This document shows, piece by piece, positions 1 through 5,687 of a stretch of DNA of 12,481 nt. The position numbers and the translations under genes were made by a program. The stretch is from CAYGJN01 sp964350135 (GTDB taxonomy: Bacteria > Bdellovibrionota > Bacteriovoracia > Bacteriovoracales > Bacteriovoracaceae), in the NCBI GenBank assembly GCA_964350135.1, contig CAYGJN010000087.1:1-12481 (forward strand). The letters run 5' to 3'. Within the stretch, counting starts at the first letter, position 1. Every line of letters begins with the position of its first letter. The notes under the pieces were generated by a model, which worked only from the letters and a program-made list of their open reading frames with translations, did not search any database and had not been told where the DNA came from.

Positions 1-36
1 AAAACAAGAACAAGAAAGTGAGTAAAGAAATTAGTT

Positions 37-1785
37 TCACTCTAGCACCTCTATTTCATATTGCTCTTTCAACACTTCCAAATAGTTTTCAGGGACTTCA
101 TCACACATAGTTTTAGACGTTGTTAAGTATTGATGAAAACGTAATAAGTACTTAGGATTTTGATTAAAATATGGGTCTGTAGATGCACCCTCTTTAATTT
201 TATTTTGCTCAAGAAAGCTTAAAACAGCTTTTTTAATATCTGGTTTATTCTTTAAATCCTCAAGCTCGGTTGCCATGGATAATGCTAAATAATGGACGGC
301 CCCAATACCCATGGGGTTTTTATCTTTCAGTACTGAAATAACAATTTCTTTCACCTCTCTATGATAAGAAAATTCTGAAAGGGCCTGCAATGATACAGCC
401 GCAGAAATAGGATCCCTTGAGACTTTAAAAACTTTTGGACTGTAAATGAACCCTCCTTCTCCATAGGGAGCAGCCTCGGAAACAGTTCCCATACCAGAGG
501 TATATGGTGTAGCGGGAGCTGGGGGCATGGTCGGCCATTTTGCTGATGGGGCTAGTGACGTTTTCATCGTTAACTCACTTGGAACATATGGCTCGGACTC
601 AGTAGCAAAATCTGGTGAACTATAAGAACCAGATAAATAAGGGGGAAGCACTTGTTCAATTGCTTTTTCAAACTGTTTTTTAAAGTATGAGCTCTTACCC
701 TTAAAGTCTCTTGTGGCCAACTCTCCAAGTAGTTCTCGCTTTTGATCAATCTGCTCTTCAATTTCATATTGGGCCTTAAGCTCTTTCACACTATCTTTTG
801 AGAAATTATGATGATCATTTATTTTTTTCTCTACGGAATTACAGTCAACACAAGAGGAAGGTATTCTTTTTTGTTTGAGCACAGCACTTTTTCTGGGGGC
901 GTAAGCAATCTCTCCTTTCTCCCAGGCCATAGAACCTTTTGTGCCTTGTTTTATAAAATAGACTGGAATATTTTTATCTTTAAACGCTTGTGGCACCTCA
1001 CTACCCTCAGGAATTAATGCATAAGATACGTCATCCAAAGTAAGCTTTCCCCAGACCTGGGCTTCACAATAAATAAAGTCACATTTATAGCCATGATCCT
1101 TTTTATCTCTAAAACTCATTGAGCTTAAAATTGGAGACCCCCTGAATTCACGTGTGGCCAGGCTGTCCCACGGGGAAAACGTTGTTCTTGAGTTAATACT
1201 ATTTTTAAAAACCACTGCAGAATTTCCGTAAGTAATTGGAGCACTAGGAAAAAAAGAATCTTCTAAATGATTCTTAGCTAAAACATTTAAACCAGAATAT
1301 TTTGGAAGAATATCCTTTGACTTTGAGCTATAGCCAACCATACTACCAATCATTTTTGTTTCTGCCTGGTAGCGCATTTCTCTACAGTCACATCCACCAG
1401 TAGTTGCTGTTACATGTTGATTTTGGAATCCGTAGAGTCCAATAGAATCCCATAGCCCCATATCAGCTAAAAGCATAACTTCACTATGCTCTGCTACTGT
1501 TGTTTCTTCATCACCGCCACGTATTTTGTCACAACCATTTTCAATTCTATCAATTAATGCTTCTGCTAAAGCTTCCGAGCTATAGTTTCGTAACTCACTT
1601 GGTGTAATAAAACCTTTATACTGAAGCTTAGGAACTGTTATTTTTTCTGTATCAATATTCCCCAGAGCAAGCTCAATCTCTGATGTAATAGTATCAACAT
1701 CTGCACAGACATGAGATGCTGGCTCGGCAGTATAGCTTGAAGAAAGGAACATCAAGCTCGCAAATAAAGTAACTCTTTTTAACAT
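37..1785 (-). CDS. Secreted protein with putative ADP-ribosyltransferase-like central block
   Basis: 582 residues from the ATG at 1785. A TTG four codons upstream (1797) is possible, but the ATG has a GGTTGAG-like ribosome binding site about 7 nt upstream and gives a normal signal peptide (residues 1-20, cleavage after SYTA). It has ten cysteines, including the pairs GGCDC (130-134) and CVDC (312-315), which fits an oxidised extracytoplasmic protein. Residues about 165-280 contain SRTTFSPWDSLAT (199-211) and YCEAQVWGKLTLDDV (239-253). From memory this R-T-T-F...D-S-L plus EAQ-[VI]-x-G layout resembles ADP-ribosyltransferase-like toxin domains of the DUF3626 type; I could not run a profile search. 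Residues 382-445 are a Pro/Ser/Ala-rich linker, and the C-terminal 130 residues look helical. It is transcribed leftwards and alone. The secreted status is well supported; the enzyme idea is tentative. Confidence 0.85.
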   Translation of the reverse strand: MLKRVTLFASLMFLSSSYTAEPASHVCADVDTITSEIELALGNIDTEKITVPKLQYKGFITPSELRNYSSEALAEALIDRIENGCDKIRGGDEETTVAEHSEVMLLADMGLWDSIGLYGFQNQHVTATTGGCDCREMRYQAETKMIGSMVGYSSKSKDILPKYSGLNVLAKNHLEDSFFPSAPITYGNSAVVFKNSINSRTTFSPWDSLATREFRGSPILSSMSFRDKKDHGYKCDFIYCEAQVWGKLTLDDVSYALIPEGSEVPQAFKDKNIPVYFIKQGTKGSMAWEKGEIAYAPRKSAVLKQKRIPSSCVDCNSVEKKINDHHNFSKDSVKELKAQYEIEEQIDQKRELLGELATRDFKGKSSYFKKQFEKAIEQVLPPYLSGSYSSPDFATESEPYVPSELTMKTSLAPSAKWPTMPPAPATPYTSGMGTVSEAAPYGEGGFIYSPKVFKVSRDPISAAVSLQALSEFSYHREVKEIVISVLKDKNPMGIGAVHYLALSMATELEDLKNKPDIKKAVLSFLEQNKIKEGASTDPYFNQNPKYLLRFHQYLTTSKTMCDEVPENYLEVLKEQYEIEVLE

Positions 1786-1945
1786 TAATAAACTCAACCA
1801 ATAATCTAGAGATTAGTCTCTCGGTTTATTATCGAAAGATTGAGAGGAGGTCTTTAGAGACCACGTAAAGAGCTCAGGTATACGTGAGAATTAAATGACT
1901 TTTCTTCCTAAATCCAAGGAGCATTACCGAGTGGTCGTGACACCT

Positions 1946-1974
1946 AAATGCGTAAGCATTTTGGGAGCCAAAGC
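1946..1974 (+). repeat. Mosaic palindromic repeat, copy A
   Basis: AAATGC-GTAA-GCATTT is a perfect 6-bp-arm palindrome followed by TTGGGAGCCAAAGC. It aligns closely with the reverse complement of the copies at 2391-2422 and 2574-2596 (AAATGCGTTAGCATTTTGG and then CAAAGC in the first of these). It is followed at 1977-1984 by GCGTTAGC, an octamer seen in every copy here. Immediately upstream, 1931-1942 matches 12 nt of the 3' end of the tRNA-Val(GAC) gene. Confidence 0.6.
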
Positions 1975-2060
1975 AAGCGTTAGCGCAGCGTAGTTAGATA
2001 GAAAGTTTTGACAAGTTTTAACCTCAAAAATACGCTGGAATCCGCCCACCCATTGCAGGT

Positions 2061-2098
2061 GCTAACGCTTCTGCAAATGCTTTACGGTAAAGCGATCG
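2061..2098 (+). repeat. Mosaic palindromic repeat, copy B
   Basis: Contains GCTAACGC (2061-2068) and the near-perfect palindrome GCTTTAC-G-GTAAAGC (2079-2093), followed by GATCG. The modules GCTAACGC, a GTAAAGC/GCTTTAC arm and GATCG recur in the copies right of the assembly gap, in different order. It lies about 30 nt beyond the 3' end of tRNA-Val(GAC), so it may act as that transcript's processing or stop structure. There is no U-tract to call it a terminator. Confidence 0.5.
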
Positions 2099-2129
2099 TC
2101 AATTTTCTTTGCAAATTGGACGTATTGCA

Positions 2130-2204
2130 TGGTGGTCGTGACAAGGATTGAACTTGTGACCCCCTCGATGTCAACGAGGTGCTCTCCCACTGAGCTACAC
2201 GACC
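2130..2204 (-). tRNA. tRNA-Val (anticodon GAC)
   Basis: The minus strand folds as a complete 75-nt cloverleaf. The acceptor GGTCGTG pairs with CACGACC, and the D stem is GCTC/GAGC. The anticodon stem CCTCG/CGAGG encloses the loop TTGACAT, giving anticodon GAC, which reads GUC and GUU. The T stem ACAAG/CTTGT has the loop TTCAATC, and the CCA tail is encoded. The 5' 19 nt and the leader are duplicated at 2434-2485. The promoter half upstream of 2237 is interrupted by the N gap. Confidence 0.96.
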
Positions 2205-2237
2205 GATTTAGGTTTAGGATTTTAATATATTCTGTTG
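2186..2237 (-). repeat. 52-bp direct repeat (tRNA 5' end plus leader), copy 1
   Basis: Identical to 2434-2485. It covers the first 19 nt of tRNA-Val(GAC) and 33 nt of AT-rich leader, and it is cut off at the N gap. Confidence 0.9.
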
Positions 2238-2337
2238 NNNNNNNNNNNNNNNNNNNNNNNNNNNNNNNNNNNNNNNNNNNNNNNNNNNNNNNNNNNNNNN
2301 NNNNNNNNNNNNNNNNNNNNNNNNNNNNNNNNNNNNN
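2238..2337. other. Assembly gap, exactly 100 N
   Basis: A run of exactly 100 N, the usual placeholder for a gap of unknown size. The left edge ends ...TCTGTTG and the right edge begins GCACATG.... These two edges are contiguous at 2485/2486 in the second repeat copy, so the gap lies exactly inside a repeated unit. The true sequence may be close to zero length or may contain further repeat units. Confidence 0.95.
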
Positions 2338-2392
2338 GCACATGCTCTTTGTCAAAAGCCTTCGGACTTTTTTGACAAAGGCACAACCGTAA
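2338..2392 (-). repeat. 55-bp direct repeat (tRNA promoter region), copy 1
   Basis: Identical to 2486-2540. It includes a stem-loop with a TTCG-type loop. Read on the minus strand, that hairpin contains TTGACA, a canonical -35 box. If the N gap is empty, this copy supplies the promoter of the full tRNA-Val(GAC). Confidence 0.9.
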
Positions 2393-2433
2393 AGCTTTGA
2401 CGCCAAAATGCTAACGCATTTTGATCGCAAGCA
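2391..2433 (-). repeat. Mosaic palindromic repeat, copy C
   Basis: Read on the minus strand it carries the palindrome CAAAATGC-GTTA-GCATTTTG (2404-2423), then GGCGTCAAAGC. The segment 2398-2433 (36 bp) is identical to 2571-2606. Its boundary at 2433/2434 is the exact point where the truncated tRNA-Val 5' end stops. Confidence 0.75.
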
Positions 2434-2452
2434 CCCACTGAGCTACACGACC
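2434..2452 (-). pseudogene. Truncated tRNA-Val(GAC) 5' end (19 nt)
   Basis: Identical to the first 19 nt of the intact tRNA-Val(GAC): acceptor strand, D-stem 5' arm and part of the D loop. It is then replaced by the palindromic repeat. It keeps its leader and promoter-like sequence at 2475-2503, so it may still be transcribed, but it cannot form a tRNA. Confidence 0.8.
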
Positions 2453-2485
2453 GATTTAGGTTTAGGATTTTAATATATTCTGTTG
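2434..2485 (-). repeat. 52-bp direct repeat, copy 2
   Basis: Identical to 2186-2237. Here it is contiguous with the 55-bp repeat at 2486-2540, which shows that the two units normally abut. Confidence 0.9.
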
Positions 2486-2503
2486 GCACATGCTCTTTGT
2501 CAA
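2475..2503 (-). promoter_or_regulatory. Promoter-like sequence of truncated tRNA-Val copy
   Basis: On the minus strand TTGACA (2498-2503) is followed after 17 nt by GAATAT (2475-2480). AT-rich alternatives such as TATATT overlap this. It lies about 23 nt upstream of the tRNA 5' end. The -35 is perfect and the -10 is weak. Confidence 0.4.
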
Positions 2504-2540
2504 AAGCCTTCGGACTTTTTTGACAAAGGCACAACCGTAA
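2486..2540 (-). repeat. 55-bp direct repeat, copy 2
   Basis: Identical to 2338-2392, with the same TTCG-capped stem-loop containing the -35 hexamer. Beyond 2540 the two copies diverge. Confidence 0.9.
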
Positions 2541-2570
2541 CCGAAGCCGACTGATTAGGGAGGCTAAGGC

Positions 2571-2606
2571 TGACGCCAAAATGCTAACGCATTTTGATCG
2601 CAAGCA
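2571..2606 (-). repeat. Mosaic palindromic repeat, copy D (36 bp)
   Basis: Perfect copy of 2398-2433 carrying the palindrome CAAAATGC-GTTA-GCATTTTG on the minus strand. It directly abuts the A-tract of the terminator at 2606. Confidence 0.75.
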
Positions 2607-2629
2607 AAAAGGCCCTCAGAAGAGGGCCT
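2606..2629 (-). terminator. Rho-independent terminator of the 2659-3660 gene
   Basis: On the minus strand GGCCCTC-TTCT-GAGGGCC is a perfect 7-bp stem (2611-2628) followed by TTTTT (2606-2610). It begins about 30 nt after the stop codon of the gene at 2659. Confidence 0.9.
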
Positions 2630-2658
2630 ATACTATTTAACAATTTTGTTATCTAAAA

Positions 2659-3660
2659 TTAAAAACTAGAATTATTCTGATTCATAAGAGGGCCCCAAAA
2701 AGCCTTTGGACCTTGACCAGATGGCCTAGACTTAACCACAGCTGTAAGATAAGCTTTAGGAGTCTGCTTACAAGCGTATTCATGAGTTGGAGTATCAGCA
2801 AGCTGTGTTGAGTTCACACTTCGAGCATCAATTTCGATTGCTCTTAATACCAGAACTTCATCTCTATCCACTTGAATATCACTAAAATCATACATAGACT
2901 CAACATTGATTGGGTCTAAAATCTTTCTTTGGTCTGCTTGAGGAATAATTTGATTTGTTCTTAAAATTCCACAGCTACCATTAATTCCTTTACCACAAAC
3001 CTGATACTTAACTCTGAACTTAGAGACTTGAACATGTCTTTCGGCCTTAAAAAGAATTTCAGTAGGATTTCTTACTGTTCCACCAAAATGAGTTTTTCCA
3101 TGAAACTGACAACTTCCTTTACTTTTATTCTTACCAGCCTTTTCCTTTGATCCATAAACAATATTATCTTGAGCCTCAACTTTTTTTCTAAGAACAATCT
3201 CAACATCTTTCATTGCAACTGGAAGTAGGGTTGCTATTCCTGAAACAGTGTCGATACTAAGTGGATCAACCACTTCAATTTTCCACTCCCCAAGATTTCC
3301 AATATTTTGACAAGCTCCCAGGCCAACACCGGCATAGTCATTTGGACCAACACTTAAGCTAGCTCCAATTTCTTGAGTTGAGCATTGGTTACCATTTTGG
3401 AAAAGAGTAATCTTTGCCCTTGGTGAACTAAAACTATCTCCCCTGTTTTGCGCCTTGAGGCGGACACCTGCAAGTTTGTATTCATGAAATTTAATACTAG
3501 GGTTATGTAGTTCTTTATATTCCCAAAGAGCTCTTTTAATATCTAACCGTGCTGTCTCAGCCCCCATTAAAGAAAACGAGATTGTCTCTTCGTTGCCGCT
3601 CTGGGCAAAAGAGCTAAAAGATAGGGCCAGGGCCATTGCCATAATAATTGGTTTTTTCAT
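2659..3660 (-). CDS. Secreted six-cysteine protein of unknown function
   Basis: 333 residues. The ATG at 3660 is preceded by a strong ribosome binding site (GAGGAGA, about 7 nt away). Residues 1-19 are a textbook signal peptide, MKKPIIMAMALALSFSSFA, with cleavage before QSGNEE. The mature protein looks mainly beta: residues 50-160 contain alternating hydrophobic strands (FHEYKLAGVRLKAQNR at 58-73). After a basic Gly/Lys linker (170-183) there is a second beta region. Cysteines at 93, 117, 184, 222, 230 and 297 make six, consistent with three disulfides in the periplasm or outside the cell. I do not recognise the family. It is a single transcription unit: it ends at the strong terminator at 2606, and 173 bp separate it from the divergent tRNA-Val(UAC). 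Confidence 0.9.
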   Translation of the reverse strand: MKKPIIMAMALALSFSSFAQSGNEETISFSLMGAETARLDIKRALWEYKELHNPSIKFHEYKLAGVRLKAQNRGDSFSSPRAKITLFQNGNQCSTQEIGASLSVGPNDYAGVGLGACQNIGNLGEWKIEVVDPLSIDTVSGIATLLPVAMKDVEIVLRKKVEAQDNIVYGSKEKAGKNKSKGSCQFHGKTHFGGTVRNPTEILFKAERHVQVSKFRVKYQVCGKGINGSCGILRTNQIIPQADQRKILDPINVESMYDFSDIQVDRDEVLVLRAIEIDARSVNSTQLADTPTHEYACKQTPKAYLTAVVKSRPSGQGPKAFWGPLMNQNNSSF

Positions 3661-3730
3661 TGAATTTTCTCCTCAAAAAGATATGTAACTCAGTACTAAT
3701 CTCCTTAAGGCAATTTTCATTCAAGAAAGC

Positions 3731-3745
3731 CTGTAATACTTACAG
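3731..3745. promoter_or_regulatory. Dyad between divergent transcription units
   Basis: CTGTAA-TAC-TTACAG has perfect 6-bp arms. It lies in the 173-bp spacer between the divergent secreted-protein gene and tRNA-Val(UAC). It could be an operator, but dyads of this length also arise by chance in AT-rich DNA. Confidence 0.25.
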
Positions 3746-3778
3746 ATATTTCAAAACTCACTATAGAGAAAAAGCTCG

Positions 3779-3807
3779 TTGACAAAGAACCAGCGGATTA
3801 TTAGAGT
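3779..3807 (+). promoter_or_regulatory. Sigma-70-type promoter of tRNA-Val(UAC)
   Basis: A perfect TTGACA (3779-3784), a 17-nt spacer, then TAGAGT (3802-3807, four of six consensus bases). The mature tRNA starts 27 nt after the -10 box, a normal distance. Confidence 0.65.
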
Positions 3808-3833
3808 GGTCTCCTGTCAAAACACACGTATGT

Positions 3834-3909
3834 GGGCGTTTAGCTCAGCTGGGAGAGCGCTACCCTTACAAGGTAGATGTCGGCGGTTCGATCCCGTCAA
3901 CGCCCACCA
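3834..3909 (+). tRNA. tRNA-Val (anticodon TAC)
   Basis: 76-nt cloverleaf. The acceptor GGGCGTT pairs with AACGCCC, and the D stem is GCTC/GAGC. The anticodon stem CTACC/GGTAG has the loop CTTACAA, giving anticodon TAC. The T stem GGCGG/CCGTC (one G-U pair) has the loop TTCGATC, and the CCA tail is encoded. Its last 21 nt plus the next base are duplicated at 4160-4181, which marks the gene as an integration target. Confidence 0.97.
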
Positions 3910-3910
3910 T
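3889..3910 (+). repeat. Putative attachment site copy 1 (tRNA-Val 3' end)
   Basis: 22 bp identical to 4160-4181. It comprises the T-loop end, the T-stem 3' arm, the acceptor 3' arm, ACCA and one following T. Duplication of a tRNA 3' end is the usual footprint of site-specific integration into a tRNA gene. Confidence 0.7.
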
Positions 3911-3937
3911 TTTCCCGATCAGATTCCCCCATAGACA
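3910..3937 (+). repeat. Inverted repeat, left arm
   Basis: This arm aligns with the reverse complement of 4007-4035 over 28-29 nt, with a perfect 10-bp core CCCATAGACA (3928-3937) and a conserved TTTTCCC outer end. It starts immediately after the CCA of the tRNA. Confidence 0.65.
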
Positions 3938-4006
3938 TTGTCACCTCTCCTTCAAGCTAGGTCACATATCATATATATGCTCCCGTCGTTTTCAGTCGAG
4001 CTTCCT

Positions 4007-4035
4007 TGTCTATGGGAGAATTTGATTTGGGAAAA
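4007..4035 (-). repeat. Inverted repeat, right arm
   Basis: Imperfect inverted copy of 3910-3937, separated from it by 69 nt. TGTCTATGGG (4007-4016) is the perfect core, and the outer end is GGGAAAA. It could be a terminal inverted repeat of a very small element, a recombinase-binding region, or the stem of a long hairpin RNA downstream of the tRNA. Confidence 0.6.
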
Positions 4036-4159
4036 CTTATGGAGATGACGGGATTGAAAAGAAAGAGCGCGGCATAGTCAAAAGTCTCAATGAGAGCTTT
4101 GATTTAGCGAGTGGCCTCGTCTCCGAGGCGAATATCTGGAAGGTTATGAACGGGAGGAA

Positions 4160-4181
4160 CGATCCCGTCAACGCCCACCAT
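4160..4181 (+). repeat. Putative attachment site copy 2 (duplicated tRNA 3' end)
   Basis: 22 bp identical to 3889-3910, at a spacing of 271 bp. Read on the minus strand it supplies the last codons (Gly-Gly-Arg) and the TGA stop of the recombinase fragment, so the recombinase gene ends inside the att-like repeat. Confidence 0.7.
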
Positions 4182-4410
4182 ATGTAAAGGTCTTCGAACC
4201 ACTTTTTCCCAAAAAAAAAGGGGAGCCGGCGATTAACGCCAGCTCCGTGTTTATGTGGGTCTCGCCCACAAAGTAGTGAATAGTCAAATCTTTAGGCCCA
4301 AGTTCTATTTTATGGACTAGTTTTTTTATGAGCTTACCTTGAAGCTCAGGACATAAATGTTGGGTGAAGATGCTCTTAAACACCGCTAGAAATTCCCTCC
4401 AGACTTTTTC
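4168..4410 (-). pseudogene. Serine recombinase, C-terminal fragment
   Basis: An open frame of 80 codons with no credible start; an in-frame stop lies at 4411-4413. The product includes KLIKKLVHKIELG, then LTIHYFVG, AGSPFFLG and the end GSKTFTYGGR. From memory this matches the C-terminal tail of site-specific serine recombinases (the zinc-ribbon/coiled-coil side, where a LVxKIxL-x-IHY strand is common and tails of the GSxxLTNGGR type occur). All catalytic parts are missing: a full enzyme is about 450-550 residues. The gene points at the tRNA, and its stop codon lies inside the duplicated tRNA 3' end, the expected position for an integrase next to its att site. A GTG at 4383 gives a 71-residue ORF but is unlikely to be a real start. 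The assignment is good but rests on a short stretch. Confidence 0.65.
4211..4246 (-). terminator. Terminator-like hairpin inside recombinase fragment
   Basis: On the minus strand a 10-bp stem (GGAGCTGGCG / CGCCGGCTCC with one U-G pair, loop TTAAT) is followed by CC and nine T. It has every feature of an intrinsic terminator, but it also encodes the recombinase residues ELALIAGSPFF. It may stop transcripts heading towards the tRNA. Confidence 0.5.
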
Positions 4411-4648
4411 TTATCCCATTCTAAAGAATGAATCCAGGGCCTGGACAAACTCTTCAAGTAGCTTCCAATATACGACGACACCATATTTAAAAAACGGTGA
4501 GGTTTTTATTAAAACGACGATATCTCATGATCAACGACGTGAAAGCGCTTGCTTTACTGAAATTGCTACTGACGAGATTCTTTTTGAAGATTTTGAAAGT
4601 GATTTCAAATATTACCGTTCTTGCATAATGGCAGTTGGAAATGATTAA
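4364..4648 (+). CDS. Small protein of unknown function at the recombinase scar
   Basis: 94 residues from GTG 4364, or 92 from ATG 4370. The ribosome binding site is poor for both. I do not recognise it. The C-terminal two thirds look like genuine soluble protein: SSFQYTTTPYLKNGEVFIKT at about residues 33-52, an acidic stretch EILFEDFESDF at about 71-81 and the ending YRSCIMAVGND. The first 15-20 codons overlap the opposite-strand recombinase fragment and may be foreign to the original gene, so the N-terminus could be a deletion junction and the gene a remnant. There is no signal peptide or membrane segment. It leads a group of small orphan genes, and 189 bp with nothing recognisable separate it from the next. 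Confidence 0.5.
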   Translation: MKMLLNTARNSLQTFSYPILKNESRAWTNSSSSFQYTTTPYLKNGEVFIKTTISHDQRRESACFTEIATDEILFEDFESDFKYYRSCIMAVGND

Positions 4649-4837
4649 GTCTGTTTAATAATTCCACCCCCAGGACTAAAACTGTTCTATAAAAGATTGG
4701 CCACTCTTGAGAGATATTTCAGCTAAAAACTACTGGAAAAGGCTCAAATCCTAAATAACACGCTTGAATGGCACTTCTTCTATAGAGACATTTTACTCAA
4801 ATATAAGTATTATTTAATAAAAATGGATTGAGAACAA

Positions 4838-5059
4838 ATGGAAATCAAAATTGATGTTGTAGGAAAAATTATTTCTGGTGATGATAAAGGAAGATTTGTC
4901 AAAATTCAGAATGACTCGCAAAACACGGGTGGTTTTCTTGTTTTAATCAGTACGAAGCAAGATTTTAGCGAGAAAGGTTATGATGATTGGGTTGAAAGTT
5001 ACGATTCACTTCAAAAGTATTTTAATGAATCTTCCTGGAACGTAAATTGGCTACTATAA
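4838..5059 (+). CDS. Small immunity-like acidic protein
   Basis: 73 residues from ATG 4838, with a weak GGATTGAG ribosome binding site about 5 nt upstream. It starts IDVVGKIISGDDKGRFVKIQ and later has GGFLVLIS, YDDWVES and the Trp-rich end WNVNWLL. From memory, small proteins with this VGKIISGDDKGRFVKI...NTGGFLIL...DDWVE...W pattern are scattered in many bacteria, often near polymorphic-toxin or Rhs cassettes, and are suspected immunity proteins. I could not check this. No toxin is visible next to it, so it would be an orphan. It is cytoplasmic, with no signal peptide. It is followed 29 bp later by another small gene on the same strand, perhaps in one transcript. Confidence 0.75.
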   Translation: MEIKIDVVGKIISGDDKGRFVKIQNDSQNTGGFLVLISTKQDFSEKGYDDWVESYDSLQKYFNESSWNVNWLL

Positions 5060-5088
5060 AGTAAGTTTGTATTTCAAGTATTGGGTTT

Positions 5089-5607
5089 TTGACTAACTTT
5101 CTTATCTTTACTAAAAACAAAACTATGACTGCAAATAAAAATAAATTTTATTTTTTCAAAGAGATCACAATTGGTGGTATTGGGAAAGAGCAACTTCTTC
5201 AGAAACTGTCTGCTGGAGGCATTCAATTTAATCAATATGCTAAAGTTTTATGCGGGCACTCACAGTTCATACCGTCTAAAGAGACAAAAAAAATTCAATT
5301 AGTTAAAGCAACACTTTCTACCCTAGAACTAGAAGATACTTGCTCCTTTCAGGAGTTTTCAACCAAAGCATTGGAGTTAGGGTTGAAGTTATGCCCTCTT
5401 TATCTTGCTGCATTTTTAAGACTTGAGTATTTAGATCAGCCTGATGGCCCATATCTTACAGTTGTTTCTCGTAAGCCCGAGAAAGACGAGAGCTTTCCGA
5501 ATGGTTTTTATCTAAGAAATTATAAAAATGCCCTTTGGCTAAGAGGCTATCGTGCAGATGGCTTTGCTGGATGGCCCGAGGAGAATGAATTTATTTTTAT
5601 GAAATAA
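5089..5607 (+). CDS. Conserved hypothetical protein
   Basis: 172 residues from TTG 5089, or 160 from ATG 5125. Neither has a convincing ribosome binding site; the ATG product, starting MTANKNKFYF, looks more natural. The C-terminal half carries LGLKLCPLYLAAFLRLEYLD, then GPYLTVVS, PNGFYLRNYKNALWLRGYR and a final W-P-E-E-N-E-F-I-F. I remember this module (an ELGLxLCPxxxxxxLRLxYLDQPxGxxLxxxS start and a WLxGYxA....W.....FxF end) as a widespread uncharacterised family, sometimes mislabelled helicase. There is no catalytic motif, signal peptide or membrane segment. It lies 29 bp after the immunity-like gene and is convergent with the next gene (80 bp apart). Confidence 0.75.
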   Translation: MTNFLIFTKNKTMTANKNKFYFFKEITIGGIGKEQLLQKLSAGGIQFNQYAKVLCGHSQFIPSKETKKIQLVKATLSTLELEDTCSFQEFSTKALELGLKLCPLYLAAFLRLEYLDQPDGPYLTVVSRKPEKDESFPNGFYLRNYKNALWLRGYRADGFAGWPEENEFIFMK

Positions 5608-5687
5608 CTTTATTGCAAGCCTTGAAGCCTCTATTAAATATTGGCCAATACTTAATACTAGCAAAGTTTTTTGATCAGATGATTATC

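Noticed and set aside
1849..1862. Perfect small hairpin GGTCT-TTAG-AGACC upstream of the leftmost gene.
   Set aside because: No U-tract and only five base pairs; chance is likely.
1918..1944. Resemblance to the 5' half of a Ser/Leu-type tRNA (GGAGCATTACCGAGTGGTC).
   Set aside because: No matching acceptor 3' strand, anticodon arm or T arm follows; the 12-nt match to the tRNA-Val 3' end is a simpler explanation.
2129..2603. Open frames on both strands spanning the tRNA, N run and repeats.
   Set aside because: They read through the tRNA gene, the gap and palindromic repeats; not coding.
4026..4187. A 53-codon plus-strand open frame between the two tRNA 3' repeats (contains EKKERGIVKSLNESFDLASG).
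   Set aside because: No start codon near its beginning, no ribosome binding site, and a frame this short is expected by chance; it ends inside the att-like repeat. It could be a gene fragment, but I cannot support it.
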